Below, piece after piece: positions 22,539 through 33,900 of a stretch of DNA of 64,000 nucleotides. Positions within the stretch are counted from its first letter, which is position 1; each line of letters opens with the position of its first letter. The DNA lies in the NCBI GenBank assembly GCA_015039365.1, contig WION01000119.1:1-64000 (forward strand), read 5' to 3'. The translations under genes were made by a program, and so were the position numbers. The DNA comes from Amanita rubescens (lineage: Eukaryota; Basidiomycota; Agaricomycetes; Agaricales; Amanitaceae). The notes under the pieces were generated by a model. The model had not been told where the DNA came from. It searched no databases and saw nothing but the letters and a program-made list of their open reading frames with translations.

Positions 22539-24017
22539 CCTGAACTTGATGTGCCTGTACTGTTATCTGATTGGGTGGCTCTCCAACATACGTGGGTGAT
22601 GTCACGCATAATGCATAACGCGTACCGAAATAGTACGGATATTCAAAAAATTTCCAGGATCTGGATTGGTCGATGCATTTGTTCGAAGACGAGGCCACGT
22701 GGGGTGGACAGACGTCTGAGAAAGGATAAGAGAATGAAGCGGCAATATTCGTACGATTTTCTTTGTATCAGATGACAGGTATGCTGATATCGTTACAGCG
22801 CCCGAGGGCGCATGTGGAGGTCGCATACGAAGCAGTGTTTCACTCCTTGCCGGCGTCTTGAGCGAAGGCGCTCAAGCGAGTATGCGAGGAAAACGTTAGC
22901 GGTAGGCGAATTATCTCAGGCTACTGTAGCCCAAGTCTGACAGAATTCTATTGCTCTCTCAACTAGTAGACTTCCCAAGCTCGATTGTGTAACAGTCATA
23001 TAGGGATGCGGGTGGCAAACAGATCAAGCTGGGAGAAATTTTCACGCAATACGAAAAATGGGCGTATCTGGACTACAGTCTCACTACATTTAGCACTGTT
23101 CTCTGAAATTTTCCACACGGATTGAGGGGGGTTGATACGCTGGGTGTATATATGTGCATGCGTACATCGCTGAATGTGGCGGAGCGATTTCTCACCAAAC
23201 CGCAGGGATACCGATGGCGAATATATTTTCTTTCATTTGTATCGGCGGTTGCACCTCCGCTAGTGCTGAATGAGGGGATAGGTCGGCGCCTTGCATCTTC
23301 GGGTTATACTCATCCATAGTGTTTGGTGTTGTCGGTGACGCTGGTAGCGCGCTAGGAGACCTTTACGGCACGTTCGAAGCGCTAAAATGTCTTCCATCGT
23401 CGCGCAATTCTCTCACCAGGTAAGAAGGGTGAGATTTGCGGGTTTCAGGGTCGTGTACTTCCATGTGAGGGTCCCATGGCTATAAAACGTCTAAATAACG
23501 CGGAATTTGAAAGAAGAAAAAAAGATTATCGGCGGATGGAAGTGGTAATCTCGTGAACCTCGTGTCGTGTTTAGACCCGGAAGCGAGTCACTACTGTAAA
23601 TGCCACAAATTTTGTGTCACTTTCAAATCTAAAAATGAAAATTTGGTCACAAACTCGGGATTACTAAATTTGTCCGCCTGGCTACTCTGGAATCGCAATG
23701 CCGTAAACTCGCCCTAAAAGAGTCGGAGTACTGTAGTGCGCTACTGTGCGACGCTCCAAGGGCGGGGTAAATGGGGAAACAAATAAAGAGTCAGAGTGTG
23801 GGAAACCGTGACTCTAGCGTTATGCCACACAACCACTTGATTTACGGTTCCTTCTTGTGAAAATACAAATTTGACAATGATATTAATGTACAACACTTCC
23901 GGTTTACGAATTTGTGCTCTCTACGCTGCCACATAGAGGCTAGAGACGGTGTCCAAGGTTGACGTGCACAGCCTTGACACTCGTGAATCTACAATTATCG
24001 GGGTCAGCAATGCGTCG
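22539..24017. other. Intergenic region with a duplicated FunK1 fragment
   Basis: Left third is the 5' flank of the ubiquitin-like/RING gene. Nothing coding is supported. At 23410-23595 sits the duplicate of the FunK1 copy D 5' edge. Beyond it, 23600-23700 holds an A/T-rich near-palindrome (CACAAATTTTGTG). Confidence 0.5.
23410..23595. repeat. Dispersed repeat, FunK1 5' fragment (partner at 19485-19690)
   Basis: Diverged copy of 19485-19690. It starts within sequence that in copy D codes for the N-lobe (YLVGDG region) and continues through the flank to GTCGTGTTTAGACCCGGAAGCG. No kinase exons follow it on either side, so it is an isolated fragment. Confidence 0.75.
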
Positions 24018-26019
24018 TCAATACCGGTTTCTTATAACATACTCATCAAGTGCATATTGTCCCAGCTCTCTTCCGAATCCGGATTGCTTATACCCGCCAA
24101 ACGGTACATTCGGGGAGATGATTCCACCACAGTTCACGAATATGGACCCTGCCTTGAGTTTGTGCGCGGATTCAATAGCCCTGGTGATATTCTGGCTGAA
24201 AACATATGCGACAAGACCATATATCGTGTCGTTTGCCTTTTTGATAATGTCTGTTAATGGAAAAGTAAGGATGGGAAGAAAAGGCTGTGAAAAACAAATA
24301 TGCCTTCATCATTCTCGAACTTGATCACAGCACCGACCGGGCCGAATACCTCCTCCCTCATGATCTTCATGTTGGCGTCGACGCCGGTGAAAAGTGTCGG
24401 CTTGACAAAGAAGCCATCTGTTCCTTCCTGGTCTCCCCCGCAGTGCACCGTTGCACCATCATCTTTACCAGATTTGATATAGCCCATGACGCGCTACCAT
24501 TATTCCATCAGGGAAGGTTTGATATTCAACTGAAATAAACGTACATCGAATTGAATTTTTGAAACCAGAGGTCCTTGTACCGTGTCTATGACGAAAGGAT
24601 CGCCGATTTTGATGCCCTTGGCGCATTCTGTAAGCTTGGCGAGGAATTCGTCGTAGATACCTGATTGAACGAAAATCCGCGATCCAGCAGTGCATGCCTG
24701 ACCATGGTTAAAACTACCAGACAGAAGGTAAGCTCCGCGTCCAGGGATGGATAAACAAGAAGCTCACAAGAGTGCAGATGATGTCCATTTCACTGCTTCC
24801 TCCAAGTCGGCGTCGTTAAACACTATGTTCGCGTTCTTGCCACCGAGCTCCAAGGTTACCTTCTTCAGGTTGGTTGCTCCTGCGGCTTGCATAATCTTTT
24901 TCCCGGTGAGGACGGAACCGGTGAAAGACACTTTGTCAATACGCGGATGACGGGAAATGGCCTCGCCGACTGTAGAACCATAACCAGTCACGACATTCAG
25001 TACGCCAGGTGGGAAGCCTGCCGCTTGGAAAAGCTCGCAAACGCGGATCGCAGTAAGGGGGGTGATTTCCGAGGGTTTCATGACGATAGCGTTGCCACAT
25101 GCAAGAGCTATACACCGATCAGGAATATGGGACAATGTTAGGGCCAGACGTAATACATACCGGGCGCAATCTTGGTTATAAACGTCACAACTGAGGGATA
25201 AAATCAGCATCATTGACAACTAGTTAGATGTCAGCCTTACGCGGGAAATTCCCTGCGTCGAAGTAAGTGATTGACAGCAATAAAGCAGAGAGACGTTACT
25301 GACATGGTACGATCGTTCCAACGACACCAACGGGCTCGTGTCGCGTATAGGCAAACTTCGCCCCGCTTGTCTTTTCAAACGTTAGACCTGGAAAGCGGAT
25401 ACTAGAAAAAACAGACACACCTCCATAGTCTTTCCGTGAATCTTGTCAGCCCACCCAGCGAAGTATTTAAGCGTGTCGATGCACATTTTAATGTCCACGT
25501 AAAGGGCAATCATGTACGTTTTGCCTACAGACATCTCAATACCCTCGAATTCAATTGCTGATTTAAGGTTGTTCACCATTGTCCAGCGCCTCGATAGCAG
25601 CCAACTCTTCTTTGTTTTGGTCAATCAGTTCTGCAAATTTGAACAACAATTCTCCACGTTTTGCACCGGGCGTGTTGAGACCCCAAACCGTTTCCATCGC
25701 TGTTTCAGCAGCGGATACGGCGAGATCAACATCGGCAGATGTTCCCTCAGATACTTTGGTGATGACATGACCATTAGCTATAGAGCACTGTTAAATCCTT
25801 ATCAACACCGGAAAATTACTGGACACTTGCTAGGGTTTACAACGCTACGGCGGGAAGTTAAGACTTATGGGTTGCAACTTGGAACTGAGAGTAAACGTAC
25901 TCGATATATGTGTTGTCTGATCCATCAACGAATTGACCGTTGATGAACAGACCGGTGTTAAACTGGGTTTTTCCTTTGTAGGTGGACGTGTCGAATTCGT
26001 ATGTGAAGACTGAAGGCAT
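24018..26019 (-). CDS. NAD(P)+-dependent aldehyde dehydrogenase
   Basis: A complete ALDH superfamily protein of about 500 residues spread over about eleven exons. Landmarks in order: [10 protein letters not shown] (N-terminus), [47 protein letters not shown] (cofactor binding), [47 protein letters not shown] (with the general-base Glu), [13 protein letters not shown] (catalytic Cys), [13 protein letters not shown] (second Glu) and [15 protein letters not shown]. These oxidise aldehydes to acids; the substrate is not evident. A probable 20-base exon at 25825-25844 (DVVNPSK) is needed to join exon 1 to the next. The intron at 24251-24303 has a GC donor. No targeting peptide is obvious, so cytosolic location is likely. 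Confidence 0.92.
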
Positions 26020-27268
26020 GGTTGTTATCCAGAGAATATGGAGAACGTTTAAAATGTCATAGTTTTATACTGGACAACCCCATATCTGGGATAAGAATGG
26101 ATCCGATTGGAGTTAGGTTCATCATCGATGGGGCTCAAGTGATGCTTGTAGCCGCAGCATAGGCAGGCTATGCGTGGAATTATCTACCATACATGAGTGG
26201 TTTAGCCGCCTGCCGAGTTTGTCAGATACCTTGTCCTATGTCAGAAGAGACACTATAGTAGATAAGACGCTCCGGATATTCATCCGGCTAAAGAGGTACT
26301 CACTGCGAATTGAACCCACGCTGGACTGATACCAATACACGACAATTCGAGATTAGTATTTTTTTGAAAGATGAACCATGACAGCATCTATATCGTGGTG
26401 TGGACGGCCGCCGGTTGAGCTTGGCATCACCTTCAGTAAATTCATTCAACAATATGATGGTCACTGTCAATTCCCGTCATCACGAGCACGGGTAAAAGAG
26501 AAAAGGTACATACGTCCAGACAATGCGGAACTGAAATCTGATGATCAACGAGATGAATGCCCTCGTGTCGGTGTTTAGACCCGAATGCGAATAATGCCGT
26601 AGCCTCATTGGATTCCGGCGGTAACTTCGTGCCAGTGTTTAAGCCCGAAAGCGAACAATGCCGTAGCCTTAAATACCATCCTGGGTCGGTATTTATGTAA
26701 AAATGGGGATATATGCTTGATGACTTGATGTTGGGGAGGTTTGATGCGACTTGTATATTCTTTCGCAACGTACGGTCACAGCGGTCATAAGATGGAACAT
26801 GCCTGGAGTGGATACCTTCGGTGGACGAGGACTCGTCTGTAAACGAGGCCGAAGGAAAATGTGTCGTCAAGGTGACCACTGATCTCGTCGAAAGACTCGG
26901 AGGAAACCGAAGACAAAGCGCACGTGGGAACTTTCCTGTAGTGCCAGCAGAAGTTGCAGAAGAACACCTTCGTTATTCAATATTCATTGTCTGTTCCGCG
27001 TTGACTCAGATATGATGATATAAGATCAATTCCTGCAGGATCTGTATTTCGGCGCCATGTATGTTATGGCCGACTACTGCAGGGCGTCGTTCAACGCCCA
27101 TTACCATGCTCGCAACATGCCCTCAAGGTCACAATGTCGATGCAATTCAGTAAGCAGTCAATACATAGTATACGGCATACAACTCAAGACAATATAAAAG
27201 TATGCACGTGGCGTGGGGACAGAGCAAGAAGGTGCAAGGAAAACTAACGCTGAACGAGCAACATGTGA
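26020..27268. other. Intergenic region with a short tandem duplication
   Basis: Contains the ALDH 5' flank. At 26566-26608 and 26630-26672 the segment GTGTTTAGACCCGAATGCGA...AATGCCGTAGCCT is present twice with small changes; a related GTGTTTAGACCCGGAAGCG occurs at 23568. The stretch before it (AATGCGGAACTGAAATCTGA) resembles the 5' flanks of FunK1 copies C and D. No gene is supported. Confidence 0.5.
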
Positions 27269-27988
27269 CTAATTGGCGTTGAAATCATCCAAGAGTTTCT
27301 CGAACGCGCCTTCAATAAGGTTTTTCGTTTGGATAGCATGAGCCTTGATGGTAGCCTAAATAAACAACGATTATCAGAACCGCAGAAATACATAAACGGG
27401 TTACGAACGGGGGCTAAAGTGATCAAAGCGTCAGAGAGTTCAGTCGATTGCTTGTGCATATTTTGAAGATCTTGTTTCATGATAGCAACGGCACCTGGGA
27501 GAGGCAAATTGAAAAAGGCAGCTTTCTTGTCGTCAATATTCTTCAGGAGATTCAAGATGGTCGGGGCAAAGTCGTCCACTTCTCCCATGATTTGCTTTGC
27601 ATCTTCATCGGAGACGCTGGTAATTTGCTGAAAAGCACGATGATAAATCAGCGCGATGTGCTTTAGTTCTGGCCAGAATACGAACCTTGACGTCATCGGT
27701 GGTCATTCCAATGTCCTTCTGTGCGTTCTCGACGCTTGCTTTGATTCCCTATAGCTTGTTTAGAACAGCCCATATCTAATGATGGATCAAAATAATATTT
27801 ACCAATGCTTGACTTAGAGAGAGCATAACGCCAACATTGGTAACCGCGGTATTGAGGCTGACGATATCGTGTGCGACCCGCTTCAAGTCGCTTTCGACTT
27901 TGTTAACGTCGCGCGGCTCGATGGGGGAGGCGAAGGCGGAGATGGCCAAGGTAGTGAGGACAAGGAGGGCAGAGCTGAATTTGACCAT
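27269..27988 (-). CDS. Secreted HsbA-like hydrophobic surface-binding protein
   Basis: Four exons (27803-27988, 27686-27748, 27409-27627, 27269-27355) give 184 residues. The first 20 or so residues form a clear signal peptide (FSSALLVLTTLAISAFA), followed by SPIEPRDVNKVESDL. The mature part is entirely helical in character with heptad-like spacing (IVSLNTAVTNVG, DDFAPTILNLLKNIDDKKAAF, IMKQDLQNMHKQSTELSDAL, TIKAHAIQTKNLIEGAFEKLL). This is the pattern of the HsbA / cell-wall galactomannoprotein family (PF12296), which bind hydrophobic surfaces and are found on fungal walls. Transcribed divergently from the amidohydrolase g across 617 bases. Confidence 0.85.
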
Positions 27989-28605
27989 GTTGCGAACGTG
28001 ATTGTGAATGCTCCTGCAGCTCATTGCGCTGGCTTTTATATTCGCCAAAGTAGTTCAGACGTCCTAGAGCCAGTTTCCACATGACCGGACCTTGCGTTCG
28101 ATCCTCCATGCTTAGGAAAAATGTTGACTTCGATCGCGTCGAGTGACGGTTTTGTTTGGTGCATAAATATCCAGTTTGGTCAGCGCGTGCTGGCGCGGGA
28201 GCCTTCCGCAATCGCGAACGATACTTGCTCTTTCCCAAAAAGCGCCAGAGATATTTTGTATTGCTATACTTGCCAGACGCCCAAGTCGAAAAACAGGTCA
28301 GCAGATGCAAAGTAACGTTTTTGAGCTTTACTTCATAAACAACGCATTGAGGATCGTGCCGCGAAGCAGTGCGGCGCAATGCTAAGCGGTGCCATCGTGG
28401 TCTCTCGTCGTCGATCAAGCTAGGAGTTTCGGATGGGGCTATCATGGCAGCTGGGCGGAGCAAGCCTAACGAGCCTTGCAGTATTAAAAAAATCAACCTC
28501 TCGTACTATTCTACTCCAACTCATATACTATTTTAGCAACTCACGTCAGGTGGACAACCCGAATAGTTACCCCTAAAACTGAATTTGATCAAAACTTCTA
28601 CCATC
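27989..28605. promoter_or_regulatory. Divergent intergenic region between HsbA-like gene and amidohydrolase
   Basis: This 617-base stretch separates two start codons that face away from each other and must hold both promoters. TTTATATTCGCC at 28034 is a candidate core element for the HsbA-like gene. ORFs in it run on both strands and look accidental. Confidence 0.4.
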
Positions 28606-30079
28606 ATGAGTGCTGAGCTACTCCGAGCAACGCTTGCCTATCCAGCGATCGACAATCACGCACACCCGCTTCTCAGCAACGCAGACAGCAATGCTCTTCC
28701 CTTCGAAGGAACCATTTCGGAAGCAATCGGTGAAGCTTTGATCAACGATGCGCCAAACACGCTGGCGTGCTCTCGCGCTGCGATCCAGCTTAAAAAGTTG
28801 TTTGGAATGCAAGACAATGAAACATGGGCTAACGTGAAAGCGAAACGGGCCTCGATGGACTACGTCGAGTTGTGCAAGCTTTGCTTCCAAGAGTCCAACA
28901 TTCACTGTATTTTAATTGATGATGGTCTCGCACCGAAACAGGAATTAGAAAGCCTCGGATGGCACGATCAGTTTACCAAACAAAGGATAAGGAGAATCGT
29001 GAGGGTAGAGACCGAAGCCGAGGTGCGTCCTTCCCCATCGTTATTAGATTTAAGCGTGACGTTGCGATTAGGCCATTCTTCGAGATTTGTTCGCATCACA
29101 AGCCGGGACGACTGTGTTGTCCAGCAACACTGCTCAGCGCGAGCCGTTTGATCGCTTCACGAGCGCGTTTCAAGATCGCCTAAGAAAACTCATTTCAGAG
29201 CCGAATAGCAGAGTTGTGGGATTCAAGTCCATCATATGCTATCGCACTGGTTTAGATGTTTCCTTGTCTGATGCCCCCGAAACTGTCATTAGTGCATTCA
29301 TGGACGTGTTGTTTTTGCACCGTCGAGCGGATTCGGTGCGCCTGCAACACAAACCTCTTAACGATTACATTTTACGCTTGGCGCTCGAGGTTTGCAAGGA
29401 AACTGGAAAACCTAGTACGTACGATGCCCGACGCCGCTCAAAGATACTTGAACTGACCTTCACAGTTCAATTCCATACCGGCTTAGGTGACAACGATTTA
29501 TCCTTGAAGCTCGCATCCCCGGCACTCCTGCAACCATTGATTAAAGGCTATCCTCAAGTCAAATTCGTGCTACTTCACGCTTCGTATCCTTTCACGCGTG
29601 AAGCTGGTTACCTCACATCCGTCTATTCAAACGTCTTTCTCGACGTTGGAGAGGTAAGTTACCCAATGGTTTCATTTCGTTGTCTTGACGATACCGTACA
29701 AGATCTTCCCAATGATCTCGGGAAGGGGACAACACGATATCCTTAGCCAGGCACTTGAAATAAGCCCCGTCACTAAAGTCATGTTCTCTAGTACGCCTCT
29801 TTCGTGTTCCGTGATGTGCCATTCTTATACATCATTCCTTCAGGTGATGGGCATTTTTGGCCCGAGTCGTACTATCTTGCGGCCGTACAATTTCGAAGTA
29901 CACTATGCGAAGTACGTCGTCGTGCCTGAGGAGCAAGATGCTTCCTGACGCGAATACAGGTCCTGAATGACGCAGTTCGTCGCGACCACCTTATGGAATC
30001 GGAAGCAGTCAGATTCGCCAAGGCAATATTGTACGGAAATGCAAACAGAATTTACGGATTAGGACTCCCTGAACCTTGA
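28606..30079 (+). CDS. FluG-type amidohydrolase (metal-dependent hydrolase), stand-alone
   Basis: Six exons (28606-29022, 29072-29414, 29466-29653, 29703-29790, 29844-29911, 29960-30079) splice in phase to 407 residues. Metal ligands of the amidohydrolase-2 fold are visible: AIDNHAHPLL (HxH), IQFHTGLGD (His), VLLHASYPF (His) and SSDGHFWPE (Asp). Other landmarks are VVGFKSIICYRTGLDV and the C-terminal ANRIYGLGLPEP. In filamentous fungi this domain is best known as the N-terminal half of FluG, fused to a glutamine-synthetase domain. Here the stop codon follows directly and no synthetase domain is found downstream, so the protein is the hydrolase half alone. Substrate unknown. Confidence 0.88.
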
Positions 30080-30880
30080 ATCATGCGGCGCAGTTCAATG
30101 AGATGTAGCTTCTTCATATAACTTGTACCACCGTTTATTTAACTTTTAACGACAGAGACACCTTAAGTAACGGTCCATTGTCTATTCTGCGTGTTGATAC
30201 AAGTATTCAAATCAATTCACAGGTGGATTCATGGAATGTTTGGCAATATTGATTAGGTAGCGATGCGATGCGCGGCCTCGAGGTCGGACCAGTAATGAGA
30301 CTGAGAACTACACTGGGTGAAGTGGTCAAGTCATGCTACGTTTAATCAACTTGAGCCCTTAGGAGGCTTTACCTCATGGACTGCTACAGAGCTCACTCGT
30401 CGCGCTGAGTTACAATCAAGGATAACTCCTAGAACTTGGTCGTATCCCAAAGGCGTTCTGCCAGGCGGTGCCAGTATCCAGATGCTGCACAGAGAATGTT
30501 GCGGACCATGGGGAGCCACCGCCATCATAGGCGCAGGTGGATTTAAGCTCCATTCTCAAAGAGTGAGATGGTGTTAGGGGAGTAGACCAGGGTCACAATA
30601 GTCCACCTCCCACTGCCCAGGTGAAAAAGCCCGGCCGTGTATTTGTCCCACTGGACCGTCCGACCGCCATCCGTAATTCGCAGGATGTTATCCCCCATTA
30701 CACTCCCATTACAGTGACTTTAGTCTCGCTACCAGAGACATTTAGCAAACGATACATGATAAGGCCAGTGTTCATCTTTGGGATAAACCATAAGATGGGC
30801 ACCGTGCGAATATAACACGATCAAACCGAAACCTCTGGCATCATCCGTCATGTATCATAACTGCGTGTCAGACATTCATC
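30080..30880. other. Intergenic region
   Basis: Amidohydrolase 3' flank and promoter of the small secreted protein. The ORFs present show no domain or signal and I see nothing else to report. Confidence 0.45.
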
Positions 30881-31456
30881 ATGGTGACCTTGATACTGCT
30901 TATCCTGCTTTCTGCGGTTGCCTCGGCACCCAGCCCCAATACAACATGGCCGCATCTCTCTGCTACCCTGTCTCACTTACGTGCTACCACAGGTAGTCTC
31001 GTAACACTTGCGCCTTATCATAACTCTTCAAGTCTTTACGATGCTATCCAGGCCGCACCATGTGTCCTCTTGTACACTTTTGCATCATGGAGCGCACATG
31101 CCCATCATCTCATTCTCCGCCGCAATCTGATCCAGCAGATCGCGCGGGACTACAGTCGCGACATCCAGTCCCACAGTCTTGCCATTGTCGCAATGGAAAT
31201 CTTTGAACCGCCTGTCGATGATGCCTCCTGGGATTTCATTGTCAACGATGCTTACTGGGGCTCGATGGGGATGTTCTACAACCACTCGCCCCGAGGGATG
31301 TTCGCTGTAGGTGACCACAATTCGGAAAACATGGCCCTTGCGATCGACAGGTGCCTCGCGTCTGTCATAAGACCAGATGAGCGCAGTCGCTGGGGCAACG
31401 CATCATTCCAGTGCAACTCACAGCAAGGCCGATGTGAAAGGTATGTTGGTCTGTAG
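30881..31456 (+). CDS. Small secreted protein of unknown function
   Basis: An open frame of 191 residues beginning with a convincing signal peptide (MVTLILLILLSAVASA, cleavage likely before PSPN). The mature part is about 175 residues with four cysteines (APCVLL, DRCLAS, FQCNS, GRCER) and several N-glycosylation sequons (NTT, NSS, NHS, NAS). The stretch CVLLYTFASWSAHAH has a faint thioredoxin-fold look but lacks a CxxC motif. The frame may continue by splicing at GGTATG near 31441 just before the stop. No family recognised; secreted enzyme remnant or effector-like protein are both possible. Confidence 0.5.
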   Translation: MVTLILLILLSAVASAPSPNTTWPHLSATLSHLRATTGSLVTLAPYHNSSSLYDAIQAAPCVLLYTFASWSAHAHHLILRRNLIQQIARDYSRDIQSHSLAIVAMEIFEPPVDDASWDFIVNDAYWGSMGMFYNHSPRGMFAVGDHNSENMALAIDRCLASVIRPDERSRWGNASFQCNSQQGRCERYVGL

Positions 31457-32532
31457 ATGCCCAGGTCGGTACGCAAATGACAGCGTAGCGTTGTGAGAGG
31501 ATCTATGATGCATGAAAATATTTGTCTACGTCAGAATGAGCAAGGAAGTGCAATTCAGGGGGGTTCTTTGCCGCGTCTGAATCCTTAACATCGGTAAGTT
31601 TATTTCAATCTCTCGTATACAGCTCATATCTTAATCAACCTTTCTTGCACTTGAACGTTGAACGTTGAATCGCCACCAGTCAACCACTTTCCCAGTATTG
31701 AGATATTGTGAGCGGGAGCAGGGTGTCCGTAGACCAGCTACCTATATAGTGTTTATCGTAACAACGAAAACTTCCTGGCGCACAGCGCCGTATCCTCAAA
31801 CGCTCCCTCGCCGAATCCTACACTCCCTCGTCGTCTATTCCCTTTGGCGGTTGTACCTCTGCATCCATCACCCAGGATTGAAATGCTATTCCCATGTGAA
31901 GGACGGCGTGGCCCACCCTTGATGCTTTTGTTGCTGGAACCCGCCGCCGAAGGCCGCTTGAAGAGTCATCATCATCCGCGACCGTAGAAGAAACGCGATG
32001 CCAAGAACTTGACTGAGGCCCGACTAGCCGGTTCCATCGCACACGATGCTCCGAGTATCCCCTCCACATCGCAGCGACATGCTACACATGAAGAGCCTTT
32101 GCCATTGCCCCCACCACGATACCCCATAAATTCAATGTGTGTTTCGGGTCGTGGTACCGGCGCCGACGGCTTTGGTGGCATCCGAACATAGTATCTAGGC
32201 CTGAAATAGGAGGCTCGGCATTTCGTCATCACACGCTAGCCGCACTGAGCCCACAGGATGCATTACTTAAATATGACCCGCTTCGTCCCAAGTTTTCTAA
32301 CGTCACTTCCATCGAATTCTCAACACTATGACAATGCACGGCGCGAACGAGCCATGGAGCTTGGAGGTGCCATTCAAATAAAGACCGCTTCCCAATCATC
32401 AGCCTTCTTTTTAATCTTTTCAATCTTTTTATTCCTTTTATCCTTTTCATTCTTTGGGCTATACACCCAGCTTTCTTGACGTGTACTAGAGCAAAAATGT
32501 TGGTACATATCCCGCGAGTCGAATGAATGGAC
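31457..32532. other. Intergenic region
   Basis: No supportable gene. 32400-32460 is strikingly pyrimidine-rich (runs of CTTTTTAATC/TTTTCA type). Overlapping ORFs on both strands around 31800-32230 show no domain features. Confidence 0.45.
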
Positions 32533-32952
32533 TCACAAGGCTGGTCTAGGAGTGAACATATCCACAATTTTTCCTTTAGCGTATCTACGGAGGAGTCGTG
32601 CATCTTCGGTAGTCAGGCCGACCGTCTCTCGAGCAACGTACTTCGATTCCGGGTTCTTTATGATAAAAAAGAAGTCTGGAAGGTCATCCCTCGGTTTGTC
32701 GTTGATCGCAAATGTAAGTAATTTCTTCGTAGTTTTGAGATATTGGCCCTCGTGGACGATTTCTTCTTCATCTACTGTTTTCCAAATTCCTTTGATTATG
32801 GCAGGGTGCCCCGCGAATCCACCACGGTATTCGAATGCCATATAACTCCCCGTTGGTATACCTGGAATTTGGGATCCCTTTTGCCCCCAGAGCGGTTCAA
32901 AAAAATCTGAATGAGCTACCAAATCGCCAAGTTCTGGTACAAGTTCTTTCAT
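32533..32952 (-). CDS. Hypothetical protein
   Basis: An ATG-initiated frame of 139 residues with normal amino-acid composition: GIPTGSYMAFEYRGGFAGHP, VDEEEIVHEGQYLK, DDLPDFFFIIKNPESKYVA and a basic C-terminal segment (DARLLRRYAKGKIVDMF). No signal peptide, membrane segment or known motif. It could be a short gene or the tail of a decayed one; no good upstream exon was found. Confidence 0.35.
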   Translation of the reverse strand: MKELVPELGDLVAHSDFFEPLWGQKGSQIPGIPTGSYMAFEYRGGFAGHPAIIKGIWKTVDEEEIVHEGQYLKTTKKLLTFAINDKPRDDLPDFFFIIKNPESKYVARETVGLTTEDARLLRRYAKGKIVDMFTPRPAL

Positions 32953-33214
32953 TGACGTTAGGAGTGGTATAGGGGCTCGTTTCTAGATAAAACTTAACGG
33001 GACGTCGAGAGACGCAATGTATCAAGGGACATACTGAGATGGCGGCCTGCCTGGATTGAATAGAGGGAAAGCATTCACTTTTAAGCCTGAGCCTCCAAAA
33101 TTTCGGGTATGACGGAACACGACGCGTGGTTACGCGAAGTTATCCATCATGATCTTGATGCAAAACGATAGGATTTGTCAAACAACATGACTTTATATGG
33201 GCTGATCCAGATTC

Positions 33215-33900
33215 TTAGGTTCTCCCAGAGTTTGTTTCAGAACAGCCGAGTTGGCATACTTGGGTTGAGTCCGGATACGCTGGCCTTGCCGCCTTCCACA
33301 GTGTCGAGTTTGACTTTGATGACGATGAACTGGATGCGACGGAAAATTTTAGCCAGGCGGGAGGGGCGAAGAAGCGGGGCAGACAATGAACCCGATCAGC
33401 TCGCGTCGGCTTTCGGTAGTTAACGTTTAACGTTGAGATTAGCAATCTCGCCTACTCGTTAGAAAACTCGATATCGCCTGCCCAGTGCCGAGAGTCATTA
33501 ATCATTAGCGCACACATAAGGAAGAAGAAGAAGAAAAAAGTTTGACTACTCACCATCCTAGCTAAACTCTCGTCCAACAATGTCGCCAACAAATCGCCAT
33601 GTATTATCCCATCGCGGCCGCACAGCCCTCTTCCAACATGGACAAGCACGATTACTTCCTTCTCGTTTTTCCCCGATCTCACCAACGGCCTCAACGCGAG
33701 TTTCCCGGGACCGCGAAGTGCGCCCGCGGTTAGATTGTTCACGCGTCTCCCTTCTGGGACGTAGTTCGTGTAGGGTCGAGTTTCGTACCATTCGTCGGCG
33801 TCTGGTTGAGATTGGAGAGATTGGAGGGTTTGTTCGAGGGAATTTGTGTATGCGATGAAGCTGGGAGAATCATGTGAGGATGGGGGGTGCGGGTCTGGGA
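33215..33900 (-). pseudogene. Hotdog-fold thioesterase (4HBT/PaaI-like), damaged at the 3' end
   Basis: Spliced from about 33900 downward: SLEQTLQSLQSQPDADEWYE, TRPYTNYVPEGRRVNNLTAG, ALRGPGKLALRPLV, VHVGRGLCGRDGIIHGDLLA, TLLDESLARM; intron from 33551 down to about 33459; LNVNYRKPTRADR; intron; FIVIKVKLDTVEGGKASVSG. The DGIIHG...LLDE core is that of small acyl-CoA thioesterases. After KASVSG the frame runs into a stop within ten codons, while a different frame resumes family-like sequence (QPKYANSAVLKQTLGEP, about 33190-33240). About 25 expected residues appear to be missing. The start exon was not found with confidence. Confidence 0.55.

Noticed and set aside
26300..26330. GAATTGAACCCACGCTGG, reverse complement of a tRNA T-loop-like sequence.
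   Set aside because: No D-arm, anticodon stem or 5' acceptor partner on the minus strand.
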